Shown piece after piece: positions 14,336-20,928 of a stretch of DNA of 20,928 nucleotides. The position numbers and the translations under genes were made by a program. The DNA is taken from positions 1-20,928 of the forward strand of contig JALVPS010000025.1 of assembly GCA_027031685.1 (NCBI GenBank), read 5' to 3'. The DNA comes from Gammaproteobacteria bacterium (GTDB taxonomy: Bacteria > Pseudomonadota > Gammaproteobacteria > UWMA-0217). Within the stretch, counting starts at the first letter, position 1. Each line of letters starts with the position of its first letter. The notes under the pieces were generated by a model. It was not told the DNA's origin and did not search any database. It worked only from the letters and a program-made list of their open reading frames with translations.

Positions 14336-14377
14336 GCCAAAGGAAAAGCCCGCGCAAGCGCGGGCTTTTCCTTTGGC
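14336..14377. terminator. Bidirectional intrinsic terminator with a 20-bp perfect stem
   Basis: Bases 14336-14355 are perfectly complementary to 14358-14377, giving a 20-bp stem (formal loop of two bases). The inner part is GCCCGCGC-rich, the outer part is A-rich on one arm and T-rich on the other (AAAGGAAAA/TTTTCCTTT), so it works as a terminator in either direction. It lies 18 bases past the stop of the secreted-protein gene and 36 bases before the dehydrogenase start, so it mainly ends the leftward secreted-protein transcript. Confidence 0.85.
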
Positions 14378-14394
14378 AAGGCCTTGCCCCCTTC

Positions 14395-14988
14395 TCAAGC
14401 AGGCAACGCCTCGTCCGTCGTACGCTTGGCAAAACGCCGGTAGCCGAACAGCCCCCCCAGCGCGGAGCCGAACAGCCAGATGGTGGCCGGGATCGGCACT
14501 GGCGTGATATTTGCACTGCAGCTCAAGAGGTTGAGGGGTCCATTGCCGCCGATAAACGACAGGTCCATGATATCGAAATCGCCAGGACCACCCGTCAGGT
14601 TGAAGGTTCTGTTGAACGGTGTGTTATTCGGTCCAAAAGCGCCCTCGAGGTATCCGCTTACCTTCAGGCCGGTTTCATTCGGTGCCAACACGCCATAGAT
14701 CCCCAGACCGAAGTCGGAGAACACATTGGTGCCGAGCAGCGGCGCAAGGTTGCCAAAGCTCAACGACCCCGCCGAGGCACCGAACTGGTTCATGGTGTAG
14801 GTGCTGCCCGTGGGGATGACCGTGGTCGCCCCCTGCAGATTGTGGACGGTGATGGCAGAGCCACCCTGGTTGCTGCTCGTAAGGATGATGTCGGAGACCG
14901 TGAAGGCCTGGGCGGTACCGCCCATCATTGCTGCGCCCAGCGCCAGGGTTGCCATACCCCGTTGCAACGAGTTCCGTTTGATAGCCAT
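14395..14988 (-). CDS. Exported protein with VPxPA/PEP-CTERM-type sorting signal
   Basis: 197-residue exported protein. A signal peptide (MAIKRNSLQRGMATLALGAA... cleaved after AQA at 28) precedes a low-complexity beta-rich body with many Gly, Asn, Ser and Thr. The C-terminus has the tripartite sorting signal VPIPA (164-168), a hydrophobic helix WLFGSALGGLFGY (171-183) and a basic cluster RRFAKR. Such PEP-CTERM/VPLPA-CTERM proteins are processed by exosortases and are linked to exopolysaccharide or biofilm matrix; no exosortase is in the window. Eight residues follow the basic cluster, slightly longer than usual. The ATG at 14988 has GGGAGGG eight bases upstream; an in-frame extension to 15096 precedes the signal peptide and is rejected. 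The gene has visibly lower GC than its neighbours. Confidence 0.87.
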   Translation of the reverse strand: MAIKRNSLQRGMATLALGAAMMGGTAQAFTVSDIILTSSNQGGSAITVHNLQGATTVIPTGSTYTMNQFGASAGSLSFGNLAPLLGTNVFSDFGLGIYGVLAPNETGLKVSGYLEGAFGPNNTPFNRTFNLTGGPGDFDIMDLSFIGGNGPLNLLSCSANITPVPIPATIWLFGSALGGLFGYRRFAKRTTDEALPA

Positions 14989-15022
14989 TTTGTTTTCCCT
15001 CCCTGTGAGAAAATTGTGGAAC

Positions 15023-15036
15023 GTGTGCACGCACAC
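15023..15036. promoter_or_regulatory. Inverted repeat upstream of the exported-protein gene
   Basis: GTGTGC-AC-GCACAC, a perfect 6-bp inverted repeat, lies 35 bases before the exported-protein ATG in the 163-base gap between it and the glcF end. It is a candidate regulator site. No convincing -35/-10 pair was found in the gap. Confidence 0.3.
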
Positions 15037-15151
15037 ACGACGGATTGTATTGGAGAACGGATGAACGGGATACGACCCGCGGCGACCCGGCAGCAAATTT
15101 TGCGAGGCATATCACACAAATCGCGCACACACGGGCCGGCAGATTGACTTT

Positions 15152-16372
15152 TCAAACGACAGGATCCCGCAACGGGCGATCCAGCAGCCCGATCCAGTGC
15201 ACCACCGGTACGTCACTGGCGGCGGCCAGGTGCAGCTGGCAGCCGAGGTTGGCGGTGGCGATGCAGGTCGGGCCGCCGGCCTGTAGGCGTGCCAGTTTGG
15301 CGTCGCGCAGGCGGGTGGCGATGTCCGACTGGAAGAAGGCGTAGGTGCCGGCGGCGCCGCAGCAGAGGTGGGCGTCGGCCACGGGCAGCAGGGGGTGGCC
15401 GAGACGGGTGAGAAGGTCCTCGACCACGCCGGTGAGGCGCTGGCCGTGCTGCAGGCTGCAGGGGGCGTGGAAGGCGACGGGCGGCGCGTCGGCGCGGTGG
15501 AAGGGGCCGAGGTTCTCGCCGGCCAGCACCTCGGCCGGATCGCGGGCCAGGGCCGCCACGCGGGCGGCGCGCTCGGCGTAGGCCGGGTCGTCGCGCAGGT
15601 AGTGACCGTAGTCCTTGAGGTGGGCGCCGCAGCCGCTGGCGCTGACGACGATGGCCTCGGCGCCGGCGGCGATGGCCGGCCACCAGGTGTCGATGTTGCG
15701 CCGCATGCGGTCCAGGGCGGCATCGGGGGCGTCCAGGTGCTGCTCCAGGGCACCGCAGCAGCCGGCCACGGGCTGCAGGCCGATGCCCAGCCGGTCGAAC
15801 ACGCGCACGGTGGCGGCGTCGATGTCCGGCGCCAGCGCGGGCTGCACGCAGCCGGTGAGCAGCAGCATGCGCCGTTCGTGGCGCGGCGCGGGCAGGCGCG
15901 GGGCGCGCGCCGGGGCGGGCAGGCGGCGCGCCAGCGTCCCCGGCAACAGGGGGCGCAGAGCGCGGCCCAGGCGCACGGCGCCGCGGAACAGGCGCGGCGA
16001 GAGCAGGAAGCGGCGCAGGGCGGCGCGGCGCAGGCGCTCCGCCGCCGGGCGCGGCACGCACCGCAGCACTTCGGCGCGGCCGATGTCCAGCAAGTGATGA
16101 TAGTCCACACCCGAGGGGCAGGTGGTCTCGCAGCTGCGGCAGGTGAGACAGCGGTCCAGGTGGGTGCGGGTGGCGGCGGAGGCCACCCCCTCCTCCAGCA
16201 GCTGCTTGATCTGGTAGATGCGCCCGCGCGGCCCGTCCAGCTCGTCGCCCAGCAGCTGGTAGGTGGGACAGGTGGCGTTGCAGAAGCCGCAGTGCACGCA
16301 GGCGCGCAGGATGCGTTCGGCCTCGCGGCCGACGGGGGTCTCGCGCAGGGCGCTGGGCAGGCGGGTCTGCAT
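15152..16372 (-). CDS. glcF: Glycolate oxidase iron-sulfur subunit
   Basis: 406-residue GlcF, the electron-transfer subunit of the membrane-associated glycolate oxidase (glycolate dehydrogenase) complex. Two 4Fe-4S motifs lie near the N-terminus: C25-x2-C28-x2-C31-x3-C35 (CVHCGFCNATCP) and C75-x2-C78-x2-C81-x3-C85 (CLTCRSCETTCP). The C-terminal half has the two cysteine-rich CCG domains (GCCGALEQHLD and CCGAAGTYAFFQ) typical of GlcF and heterodisulfide-reductase-like subunits. It receives electrons from the GlcD/GlcE flavin subunits and passes them to the quinone pool. The ATG at 16372 lies two bases after the glcE stop, with only weak RBS character, so coupling is likely. A longer in-frame extension upstream is a shadow of glcE. 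It is the last gene of the operon; no terminator was seen before the next gene's region. Confidence 0.95.
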   Translation of the reverse strand: MQTRLPSALRETPVGREAERILRACVHCGFCNATCPTYQLLGDELDGPRGRIYQIKQLLEEGVASAATRTHLDRCLTCRSCETTCPSGVDYHHLLDIGRAEVLRCVPRPAAERLRRAALRRFLLSPRLFRGAVRLGRALRPLLPGTLARRLPAPARAPRLPAPRHERRMLLLTGCVQPALAPDIDAATVRVFDRLGIGLQPVAGCCGALEQHLDAPDAALDRMRRNIDTWWPAIAAGAEAIVVSASGCGAHLKDYGHYLRDDPAYAERAARVAALARDPAEVLAGENLGPFHRADAPPVAFHAPCSLQHGQRLTGVVEDLLTRLGHPLLPVADAHLCCGAAGTYAFFQSDIATRLRDAKLARLQAGGPTCIATANLGCQLHLAAASDVPVVHWIGLLDRPLRDPVV

Positions 16373-16374
16373 GA

Positions 16375-17466
16375 CTACAGGTCCGGATAGAGGCGGCCGG
16401 GGTTGAACAGGCCCTGTGGGTCGAGGGCGGCCTTGACGCGCCGGTGCAGGGCCAGCAGCGGGGCCGGCAGGGGGTGGAAGACGACGCCGTGGCCGTCGTG
16501 GGGGCCGAACAGGGTGGCGTGACCGCCCAGGGCCTCGGCGCGGGCGCGGATGTCGGCGGCCGGCGCCGGGCTGCGCAGCCAGCGCTGCGCCCCGCCCCAG
16601 TCGATCCACTCCCGCCCCGGCAGGCCGGTGGGCGGGGCGGCCGGCGGCAGCGACAGGCGCCACAGGGGCGGCGCGTCCGTGTCGGCGGTCACGTCCAGAA
16701 AGGGGTGGCGCAGGTCGCGCAGCGCGTCCCACGGGGCCTCCGCCGGTGGGCAGGCCTCGCCGCCCAGCCGCTCGCGCGCCGCCTGCAGGCCGCCCTCGCC
16801 GCCCGCCAGGCGCAGATACAGGGCCTCACCGTCGTGCAGCGCGCCGGTGAGGGGCAGGTGCTGGCGCTGCCACTCGGCCAGCCTCGCCAGGGCCGTGGCG
16901 GCGTCCAGCCCGAAGCGGCGCGTCTCCTCCGCCGGCGGACGCGGCTCCACCTTGAGCGACACATCCAGCAGCACGCCCAGGGTGCCTAGGGCGCCGGCCA
17001 TGAGGCGCGACACGTCGTAGCCGGCCACGTTCTTCATCACCTGCCCGCCGAAGCGCAGCGGCTCGCCCTGGCCGTTGATGAGGCGCACCCCCAGCAGGGC
17101 ATCGCGCAGCGCCCCGCGCCAGGGCCGCGCCGGGCCCGCCAGGCCGGCCGCCACGGCACCGCCGACGGTGGCCGCCGGCCCCGTGCGGGGCGGCTCGAAG
17201 GGCAGGCGCTGACCGGCCTCGGCCAGGGCCGCCTCCAGCTCGGCCAGCGACGTGCCGGCACGCACCGTGACCACCAGCTCGCTGGGCGCGTACTGCACAA
17301 TGCCAGCGTGGCCGGCCACGGCCAAGGGCACGGCCTCGTCGGCCACGGCCCGCCCGTACCAGGCCTTGCTGCCGCCGCCGGTGATGCGCAGCGGCTGGCC
17401 CACGGCGGCCGCCTCGCGCACCGCCTCCACCAGGGCCTCCATCCTGTCCTGCATCGCCCCGCCCAT
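16375..17466 (-). CDS. glcE: Glycolate oxidase FAD-binding subunit
   Basis: 363-residue GlcE (E. coli GlcE is about 350), the second FAD-binding subunit of glycolate oxidase. Features include ITGGGSKAWYG near the N-terminus, PPRTGPAATVGGAVAAGLAG for FAD binding, GGQVMKNVAGYDVSRLMAG in the middle, and the C-terminal DPQGLFNPGRLYPDL, all characteristic of GlcE. The start is not settled: ATG 17466 lies one base after the glcD stop and gives the longest product, while in-frame ATGs at 17454 and 17442 follow purine-rich stretches that could act as RBS. Spacing within glcD-glcE-glcF is one to two bases, so the three form one translationally coupled unit. Confidence 0.95.
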   Translation of the reverse strand: MGGAMQDRMEALVEAVREAAAVGQPLRITGGGSKAWYGRAVADEAVPLAVAGHAGIVQYAPSELVVTVRAGTSLAELEAALAEAGQRLPFEPPRTGPAATVGGAVAAGLAGPARPWRGALRDALLGVRLINGQGEPLRFGGQVMKNVAGYDVSRLMAGALGTLGVLLDVSLKVEPRPPAEETRRFGLDAATALARLAEWQRQHLPLTGALHDGEALYLRLAGGEGGLQAARERLGGEACPPAEAPWDALRDLRHPFLDVTADTDAPPLWRLSLPPAAPPTGLPGREWIDWGGAQRWLRSPAPAADIRARAEALGGHATLFGPHDGHGVVFHPLPAPLLALHRRVKAALDPQGLFNPGRLYPDL

Positions 17467-17467
17467 G

Positions 17468-18964
17468 TCAGAACCGCGGCAGGTCGGGGAAGCGCAGCTT
17501 GCCCTGGTGCACGTGCATGGCGCCGAACTCGGCGCAGCGGTGCAGGGTGGGCACGGCCTTGCCGGGGTTGAGCAGGCCGCGCGGGTCGAAGGCGGCCTTG
17601 ATGGCGTGGAACTGGCGCAGCTCGGGGGCCGGGAACTGCACGCACATGGCGTCCAGCTTCTCCACGCCCACGCCGTGCTCGCCGGTCACCGTGCCGCCCG
17701 CTTCCACGCACAGGGCCAGGATCTGCGTGCCCAGCGCCTCGGCCTTCTCCAGTTCGCCGGGGCGATTGGCGTCGTACAGGATGAGCGGGTGCAGGTTGCC
17801 GTCACCGGCGTGGAAGACGTTGGCCACCGGCAGGCCGTATTCCTCGGACAGCGCGCCGATGCGGCGCAGCACCTCGGCCAGGGCGTGGCGGGGGATGGTG
17901 CCGTCCATGCAGTAGTAGTCGGGCGAGATGCGCCCCACGGCGGGGAAGGCGGCCTTGCGCCCGGCCCAGAAGCGCTGCCGCTCGGCCTCGTCGCGCGCCG
18001 TGCGCACCTCGGTGGCGCCCTGCCCCAGCAGCAGCTCGCGCACCGTCATCACCTGCTCGGAGACCTCGGCGTTGGCGCCGTCCAGCTCGCACAGCAGGAT
18101 GGCCGCCGCGTCCACCGGGTAGCCGGCGTGCACGAAGTCCTCGGCGGCGCGGATGGCCGGGTTGTCCATCATCTCCAGCCCGGCAGGGATGATGCCGGCG
18201 CCGATGATGGCCGCCACCGCGTCCGCCGCGCGGCCCACGTCGTCGAAGGCGGCCAGCACCACCTGGGCCCGCTCCGGGCGCGGCAGCAGGCGCACCGTGA
18301 CCTCCACGATCACCCCCAGCATGCCCTCCGAGCCGGTGAGCAGGGCCAGCAGATCGTAGCCCGGCGCGTCCAGGGCGGCGCCGCCCAGGGACAGTCGCTC
18401 CCCCCCGATGGTGACCAGCTCCAGGGCCAGGATGTTGTGCACCGTCAGGCCGTACTTGAGGCAGTGCACGCCGCCCGCGTTCTCGGCCACGTTGCCGCCG
18501 ATGGAACAGGCGATCTGCGACGAGGGGTCGGGGGCGTAGTACAGGCCGAAGGGCGCGGCGGCCTCGGAGATGGCCAGGTTGCGCACCCCCGGCTGCACCC
18601 GCGCCGTGCGGTTGTCCGGGTCGATGGCCAGGATGCGGTTGAAGCGCGACAGCACCAGCAGCACCCCGTCCGGGCGCGGCAGGGCGCCACCCGACAGCCC
18701 CGTGCCCGCGCCGCGCGCCACCACCGGCACGCGCCGCGCGTGGCACAGCCGCAGCACGGCCTGCACCTGTTCCACCGTCTCCGGCAGCACCACCACCGCC
18801 GGCCGCCGGCGGTAGGCGGCCAGCCCGTCGCACTCGTAGGGGCGCAGCTCCTCCTCGCGGTGCAGCACGCAGTGCGCCGGCAGGGCCACGGCCAGGGCCT
18901 GCAGCAGGTCGGCGCGGGCCTGGGGCGGGAGCGGCTGGGGGGCGGCGGTATCAATCAAGGACAC
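17468..18964 (-). CDS. glcD: Glycolate oxidase catalytic FAD-linked subunit
   Basis: 498-residue GlcD, matching the 499 of E. coli GlcD and very similar throughout. It oxidises glycolate (and D-lactate) to glyoxylate. Visible signatures: RPYECDGLAAYR (41-52), the FAD-binding ARGAGTGLSGGALP, YYAPDPSSQIACSIGGNVAE, GLEMMDNPAIRAAEDFVHAG, ISPDYYCMDGTIPR, NVFHAGDGNLHPLI, GEHGVG and a C-terminal LHRCAEFGAMHVHQG. The start is the GTG at 18964, with GAGAG close upstream; an in-frame ATG at 19018 would add 18 residues with no family match. It is first in glcDEF. No glcC regulator or glcB is in view; the operon diverges from the Roadblock gene across a promoter region with paired direct repeats. Confidence 0.96.
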   Translation of the reverse strand: MSLIDTAAPQPLPPQARADLLQALAVALPAHCVLHREEELRPYECDGLAAYRRRPAVVVLPETVEQVQAVLRLCHARRVPVVARGAGTGLSGGALPRPDGVLLVLSRFNRILAIDPDNRTARVQPGVRNLAISEAAAPFGLYYAPDPSSQIACSIGGNVAENAGGVHCLKYGLTVHNILALELVTIGGERLSLGGAALDAPGYDLLALLTGSEGMLGVIVEVTVRLLPRPERAQVVLAAFDDVGRAADAVAAIIGAGIIPAGLEMMDNPAIRAAEDFVHAGYPVDAAAILLCELDGANAEVSEQVMTVRELLLGQGATEVRTARDEAERQRFWAGRKAAFPAVGRISPDYYCMDGTIPRHALAEVLRRIGALSEEYGLPVANVFHAGDGNLHPLILYDANRPGELEKAEALGTQILALCVEAGGTVTGEHGVGVEKLDAMCVQFPAPELRQFHAIKAAFDPRGLLNPGKAVPTLHRCAEFGAMHVHQGKLRFPDLPRF

Positions 18965-19098
18965 AGCTCTCGGCGGACTCGAAACAAGGGTACCGTATTT
19001 GCCCCACCAGGGCGCCAAACTGTGGCCTGCATCGCCAAACCCCCACGGACGCTATGGTAGCTTACGGCCCCATCCCCACCCAGAGAGAGGACACCACC
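18965..19098. promoter_or_regulatory. Divergent glcD / Roadblock-gene promoter region with direct repeats
   Basis: 134 bases shared by two divergent operons. CGCCAAAC occurs twice in direct orientation at 19013-19020 and 19033-19040, exactly 20 bases (about two helical turns) apart. Leftward, a weak -10-like TACGGT (complement of 18992-18997) places the first repeat over the glcD -35 region. Rightward, TATGGT at 19053-19058 is a -10-like box for the Roadblock gene, with no good -35. Together this looks like a tandem activator or repressor site, possibly glycolate-responsive, but the regulator is not identified. Confidence 0.45.
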
Positions 19099-19467
19099 GT
19101 GAGCAAGCAAGAGGAATTCACGCAGCTCATCCGCGAGCTGCGCGACAATGTGCCGGACATCTCCGGCGTGCTCATCGCCACCGTCGATGGCCTGTCCATT
19201 GGCACGGACTTCCCCGAGGAAGAGGCGGCCCGCGTGGCAGCCATGGCCGCGTCCTCCATCGGCCTTGGCAACCGCATCACCAAGACGGCCGACATCGGCG
19301 TCATGAAGGACATGTTGATCGAGGGCCGGGATGGCAAACTTATCCTTTACATGGCCGGCACCGGCGGCGTGCTGGCCATCCGCGCGCCGGAGCGCTCCAA
19401 TCTGGGTCTGATCCGTCTGGAAGGCCCCAGGGCGGCGCGTCGTGCGGCCGAGATCATGGAGGCATGA
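19099..19467 (+). CDS. Roadblock/LC7 (MglB-like) domain protein
   Basis: 122-residue single Roadblock/LC7 domain. The family pattern is clear: an N-terminal helix, PDISGVLIATVDGLSIGTDFP (strand-turn-strand with the DGL motif), a long helix AARVAAMAASSIGLGNRI, then GVMKDMLIEGRDGKLILYMAGTGGVLAIRAPERSNLGLIRLE. MglB-like members act as regulators or GTPase-activating partners of small Ras-like GTPases or as dimeric signalling scaffolds. No MglA-type GTPase is in the window, so its partner is unknown. The start is the GTG at 19099, with GAGAGG upstream; a 15-residue in-frame extension to an ATG at 19054 overlaps the promoter and is rejected. The ODP gene follows after 10 bases, in one operon. Confidence 0.92.
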   Translation: MSKQEEFTQLIRELRDNVPDISGVLIATVDGLSIGTDFPEEEAARVAAMAASSIGLGNRITKTADIGVMKDMLIEGRDGKLILYMAGTGGVLAIRAPERSNLGLIRLEGPRAARRAAEIMEA

Positions 19468-19477
19468 GGAGGGAACG

Positions 19478-20233
19478 ATGACAGCGAGGACACTGTACGA
19501 GGCCAACGGCCACCGCTTCATCCTGCTGGAGGGCTTCGGCCACGGCGAGATGGTGCCCACCAACCAGGTGCTCATCCACAACGGCGACGAGGGCATTCTG
19601 CTCGACCCGGGCGGGCACAAGGTGCACTACGACCTGATGGACACCATTTCCGCCCTGATGCCCATCAACCAGCTCAAGTACCTGTTCTTCTCCCATCAGG
19701 ATCCGGACATCGTGGCGGCCATCAACGCCTGGCTCATGCTCAGCGATGCGGACGCCTATATCTCCAAACTGTGGCTGCGCTTCGTGCCCCACTTCGGGGT
19801 GGACGAGCTGATGATCGCCCGCCTCAAGGGCATCCCGGATGAAGGCATGCGCCTGCCCCTGGGCGATGGCGAGCTGGTGTTCGTGCCCGGCCATTTCCTG
19901 CACTCCTGCGGCAACTTCCAGGTGTACGACCCGCAGGCGAAGATCCTCTTCACCGGCGATCTGGGCGCATCCATCGGCCCGGACTATGTAGAAGTCACCG
20001 ACTTCGACGCCCACGTGCCCTACATGGAGGGCTTCCACCGCCGCTACATGCCCTCCGGCCACGCCAATCGCGCCTGGGCGGAGATGGCACGCGGCCTGGA
20101 GATCGAGATGATCGTGCCGCAACACGGGGCCATCTTCCCCACGCCCGAGCTGTCGCGGCGCTTCATCGACTGGGTGGCCGAACTGCCCGGCGCCGGTGAA
20201 GTCATGGAGTCCATGTACCGCGTCCCGGCCTGA
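19478..20233 (+). CDS. Oxygen-binding di-iron (ODP)-type metallo-beta-lactamase-fold protein
   Basis: 251-residue metallo-beta-lactamase-fold protein resembling the diiron module of flavodiiron proteins but lacking the flavodoxin domain, as in ODP proteins. Likely iron ligands are H73, D75 and D77 (SHQDPDIV, the ODP-type variant of HxExD), H142 (PGHFLHSCGN), D161 (LFTGDLGAS) and H216 (PQHGA); the spacing H142 to D161 (19) equals that of flavodiiron proteins. ODP proteins bind oxygen, and in spirochaetes one serves as a chemotaxis-linked oxygen sensor; other relatives reduce O2 or NO. With no flavin domain, sensing or a partner reductase is needed. The ATG at 19478 follows GAGGAGGGAACG, 10 bases after the Roadblock gene. 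Confidence 0.9.
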   Translation: MTARTLYEANGHRFILLEGFGHGEMVPTNQVLIHNGDEGILLDPGGHKVHYDLMDTISALMPINQLKYLFFSHQDPDIVAAINAWLMLSDADAYISKLWLRFVPHFGVDELMIARLKGIPDEGMRLPLGDGELVFVPGHFLHSCGNFQVYDPQAKILFTGDLGASIGPDYVEVTDFDAHVPYMEGFHRRYMPSGHANRAWAEMARGLEIEMIVPQHGAIFPTPELSRRFIDWVAELPGAGEVMESMYRVPA

Positions 20234-20245
20234 GGCCGCTTTCCG

Positions 20246-20267
20246 GGGCGGCGCGTCCGCGCCGCCC
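20246..20267. terminator. GC-rich hairpin between convergent genes
   Basis: GGGCGGCGCG (20246-20255) pairs perfectly with CGCGCCGCCC (20258-20267) around a TC loop, in the 36-base gap between the convergent ODP and winged-helix genes. There is no T-run, so it is probably a transcription barrier acting on both sides rather than a classical intrinsic terminator. Confidence 0.5.
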
Positions 20268-20269
20268 GC

Positions 20270-20911
20270 TCACTCCACGCCGCTGTAGCGGTTCACCAGG
20301 ATCCACACCAGGGTCACGAATTCCGGCTGGTTGAGCCGCGGCTCGCCCTGCAATACCAGCAGAAAGCGGTGCGCGCCCACGAACAGCGGCCAGGCGCCGA
20401 TACGGCTGGCCCCCCAGGCATCCACCGCCGCCCAGCCCTGGGAGGCCACGCCCAGGTGGCGGCGCAGACGCTCGGCATGGCGCCGCTCCACGGCGGCGAT
20501 GTCGGTAGCCAGGGCCGAAAGGATGGCCGCCGTCTCGTCGTCGATGCCGTGGCGCGCAAAGGCGAAGCCGTTCCAGTCCACCAACAGCCCCTTGCCGATG
20601 GCCGACAGGGGCTTCAGCAGGCGCGCCATTTCCGCCCCGATGTGCGCACCCGGCACCCGCCGCGGCGTGCGAAAGCCCTGGATCCAGCCCAGCGTCTGGG
20701 CCTGGTGCAGCAGCTCCAGCACCTCGTCGGGGCCAGACAGCCCGGCCATCTCGGCCAGCGCGGCCACGTCGCCGGGCGACGTCTCGGGTACCCGCAACAG
20801 AGCCAGCAGGAGCTGGCGCAGGGGCTCCGCCTGCGGGCCAGACACGGCGTAGAAGGCGCCGGCGGCAGTGGGCAGCAGGTGATATTCCTTCGACACTTTA
20901 TATGAGGTCAC
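20270..20911 (-). CDS. Putative winged-helix plus divergent Roadblock-like domain protein
   Basis: 213-residue soluble protein not assigned to a named family. Residues ~1-80 look like a helical winged-helix-type domain (LRQLLLALLRVPETSPGDVAALAEMAGLSGPDEVLELLHQAQTLGWI). Residues ~90-213 resemble a divergent Roadblock/LC7 fold: MARLLKPLSAIGKGLLVDWNGFAFARHG, then the helix AAILSALATDIAAVERRHAERL, then IGAWPLFVGAHRFLLVLQG and a final helix. That second part echoes the pattern of the neighbouring Roadblock gene, with GLLVDWNGFAF in place of GVLIATVDGLSI. The start is the GTG at 20911, with AGGAG about six bases upstream; the promoter lies beyond the window. It converges on the Roadblock-ODP operon. 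A link to that pair is inferred from domain likeness and position. Confidence 0.68.
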   Translation of the reverse strand: MTSYKVSKEYHLLPTAAGAFYAVSGPQAEPLRQLLLALLRVPETSPGDVAALAEMAGLSGPDEVLELLHQAQTLGWIQGFRTPRRVPGAHIGAEMARLLKPLSAIGKGLLVDWNGFAFARHGIDDETAAILSALATDIAAVERRHAERLRRHLGVASQGWAAVDAWGASRIGAWPLFVGAHRFLLVLQGEPRLNQPEFVTLVWILVNRYSGVE

Positions 20912-20928
20912 GGTCGGCTCCTGTCGGA

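Noticed and set aside
14341..14377. The A/T-rich long inverted repeat as a possible transposon end or CRISPR-like repeat.
   Set aside because: It is a single copy with tight spacing to a stop codon; a terminator explains it fully.
17252..19060. A 602-codon plus-strand frame antisense to glcD and the glcE start.
   Set aside because: It has no recognisable motifs; the minus strand encodes near-textbook GlcD.

Overview
The window is high-GC (about two thirds or more by eye) and gene-dense. Short RBS-led genes, frequent GTG starts, overlapping stop/start codons and family membership all suggest a gammaproteobacterium. Examples are a CTC-type L25, an E. coli-like GlcDEF, a DUF3301 protein, a YihY/BrkB protein, an FNR-type box and a VPxPA C-terminal sorting signal. 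A Chromatiales or Ectothiorhodospiraceae-like autotroph would fit, but this is inference only. No rRNA, tRNA, CRISPR array, IS element or phage gene was seen.

Layout, left to right. 1-2151: a TraB/PrgY-family membrane protein and an EamA transporter (+). 2152-4610: an FHA-domain protein and a YihY/BrkB membrane protein with a winged-helix tail (both -). 4611-5250: an AT-rich promoter region and a small three-helix membrane protein (+). 5251-7142: a DUF3301 membrane protein and an orphan HyuB-type hydantoinase/oxoprolinase subunit (-). 7209-8022: rplY (L25) with its own promoter, a leader of three successive hairpins ending in an intrinsic-terminator-like stem, and a terminator. 8023-8435: about 400 bases without a confident gene, holding a possible decayed secreted-protein gene and, at its right end, a near-perfect FNR box. 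8436-9351: bacteriohemerythrin and a GNAT acetyltransferase (+). 9611-11938: an Aer-type PAS chemoreceptor (+). 12108-12834: a UPF0175/DUF3368 toxin-antitoxin pair (+). 12892-14300: an unrecognised protein translationally coupled to a 3-hydroxyisobutyrate dehydrogenase/tartronate-semialdehyde reductase-like enzyme (-). 14336-14988: a VPxPA/PEP-CTERM-like secreted protein (-) followed by a 20-bp perfect terminator stem. 15152-18964: the glycolate oxidase operon glcDEF (-). 19099-20233: a Roadblock/LC7 protein and a diiron ODP-type metallo-beta-lactamase-fold protein (+), facing a convergent gene (20270-20911, -) that appears to be a winged helix fused to a second, divergent Roadblock domain.

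How it fits together: several genes point to oxygen or redox sensing. These are the bacteriohemerythrin behind an FNR-like site, the Aer-like chemoreceptor, and the diiron ODP protein paired with Roadblock proteins. The glycolate oxidase operon and the beta-hydroxyacid dehydrogenase would suit salvage of glycolate, for example from RuBisCO oxygenation, but no RuBisCO or glyoxylate carboligase gene is in view. The best candidate for an undescribed system is the Roadblock-ODP-(winged helix/Roadblock) set at the right end. The structured rplY leader is the most interesting non-coding element.
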